Of a DNA stretch of 64,000 nt, positions 63,388 through 64,000 are shown piece after piece. The number at the start of each line of letters is the position of its first letter. The stretch's first letter is position 1. The translations under genes were made by a program, and so were the position numbers. The notes under the pieces are model-generated. The model searched no databases. It was given only the letters and a program-made list of their open reading frames with translations, and had not been told where the DNA came from. The stretch comes from Andeanibacterium sp036384795 (GTDB lineage: Bacteria > Pseudomonadota > Alphaproteobacteria > Sphingomonadales > Sphingomonadaceae), in NCBI GenBank assembly GCA_036384795.1, contig DASVLP010000037.1:182150-246149 (forward strand). Reading direction: 5' to 3'.

Positions 63388-64000
63388 ATGGCCGATCTCG
63401 CCCACATCCGCAACTTCAGCATTATCGCCCACATCGACCATGGCAAGTCGACCCTCGCCGACCGGCTGATCCAGGCCACCGGCGGGCTGTCGGACCGCGA
63501 GATGAGCGAGCAAGTCCTTGATAACATGGACATTGAGCGCGAGCGCGGGATCACCATCAAGGCCCAGTCCGTCCGCCTCAGCTACACCGCACGCAACGGT
63601 GAGACCTACGAGCTGAACCTGATGGACACCCCCGGCCACGTCGACTTCGCCTACGAGGTTTCGCGCAGCCTCGCCGCCTGCGAAGGCGCGCTGCTCGTGG
63701 TCGACGCATCGCAAGGCGTCGAAGCGCAGACCCTCGCCAACGTCTACCAGTCGATCGAGCACGACCACGAGATCGTCCCCGTGATCAACAAGATCGACCT
63801 CCCCGCGGCGGAACCCGAAAAAGTCCGCACCGAGATCGAGGAGATCATCGGCCTCGACGCCAGCCACGCCGTCCTCGCATCCGCCAAATCCGGCATCGGC
63901 ATCGCCGAAGTGCTCGAAGCGGTGGTCGAGCGCATCCCGCCCCCCAAGGGCGACCGCGCCGCCCCCCTGCGCGCAATGATCGTCGACTCCTGGTACGACC
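63388..64000 (+). CDS. lepA: elongation factor 4 (LepA), 5' part
   Basis: This is the N-terminal 204 codons of the translational GTPase that back-translocates stalled ribosomes; the gene runs past the window end. G-domain motifs are complete: AHIDHGKST (G1), the RERGIT segment (G2), DTPGH (G3), NKID (G4) and ASAKSG (G5). The ATG at 63388 begins MADLAHIRNFS. Confidence 0.97.
   Translation, partial: MADLAHIRNFSIIAHIDHGKSTLADRLIQATGGLSDREMSEQVLDNMDIERERGITIKAQSVRLSYTARNGETYELNLMDTPGHVDFAYEVSRSLAACEGALLVVDASQGVEAQTLANVYQSIEHDHEIVPVINKIDLPAAEPEKVRTEIEEIIGLDASHAVLASAKSGIGIAEVLEAVVERIPPPKGDRAAPLRAMIVDSWYD

Overview
The window is chromosomal DNA from a high-GC alphaproteobacterium, most likely a member of the Sphingomonadales (Sphingomonas/Erythrobacter type). 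Reasons: the FO-ATPase cluster carries both b' and b subunits and lacks F1 genes; EPSP synthase is class II; several promoters match the alphaproteobacterial EcfG stress consensus (GGAAC-N16/17-CGTT); and small families are present that I associate with this group. The gene content is mostly core housekeeping. I see no transposase, integrase, phage gene or CRISPR array.

Layout: 1-8.6 kb holds a truncated DEAD-box helicase, a tiny hydrophilic stress-type protein, uvrD, a secreted Ser-rich protein, an MHS-type transporter, rsmD-rluB and ampG. 8.7-16.3 kb is a minus-strand biosynthetic run in the order lapA-like, pyrF, trpF, trpB, trpA, accD, folC, with purB just upstream. 16.4-27 kb has a soluble hybrid histidine kinase, a DUF3857/transglutaminase/TPR protein, radC, and a ydbH-ynbE-ydbL envelope operon. 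27.2-29.6 kb is atpI-B-E-F'-F. 29.8-31.1 kb is a small reductase and gloB. 31.3-37.3 kb is a minus-strand aroA-CBU_0592-cmk-(GGDEF/EAL)-rpsA block. 37.4-43.5 kb contains a zinc-ribbon acidic protein, tRNA-Ala(GGC), ffh, rpsP, rimM, an inserted vapBC toxin-antitoxin pair, trmD, rplS and asd. 43.5-48.5 kb has an orphan RES-domain protein, a marR-emrA-emrB efflux operon, a GFA-family protein and an alpha/beta hydrolase. 48.5-51.3 kb is rpsF-rpsR-rplI, a LuxR/FixJ-like regulator behind an EcfG-type promoter, and an overlapping convergent hypothetical gene. 51.4-58.1 kb has a Mur-ligase/LD-carboxypeptidase pair, fabD-fabG, dnaN and an adrenodoxin-reductase-like flavoprotein. 58.2-63.4 kb has two tandem PAS-GGDEF-EAL-PilZ proteins, and the window ends inside lepA.

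Connections between genes: AmpG, the LD-carboxypeptidase and the MurC/Mpl-like ligase together suggest muropeptide recycling. Three EcfG-type promoters (ahead of the 52-residue protein, the secreted protein and the LuxR regulator) suggest these genes share general-stress control. Three GGDEF/EAL proteins give a strong c-di-GMP component. The most unusual architecture is vapBC embedded between rimM and trmD. The antitoxin operator abuts the rimM stop codon, and the toxin stop overlaps the trmD start, so an essential tRNA methyltransferase appears translationally coupled to a toxin.

Two families of intergenic palindromic repeats are present. Family A is about 82 bp with two hairpins (3 copies). 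Family B is about 110-150 bp with terminal inverted repeats (4 copies). One family B copy supplies the ribosome-binding site of folC.
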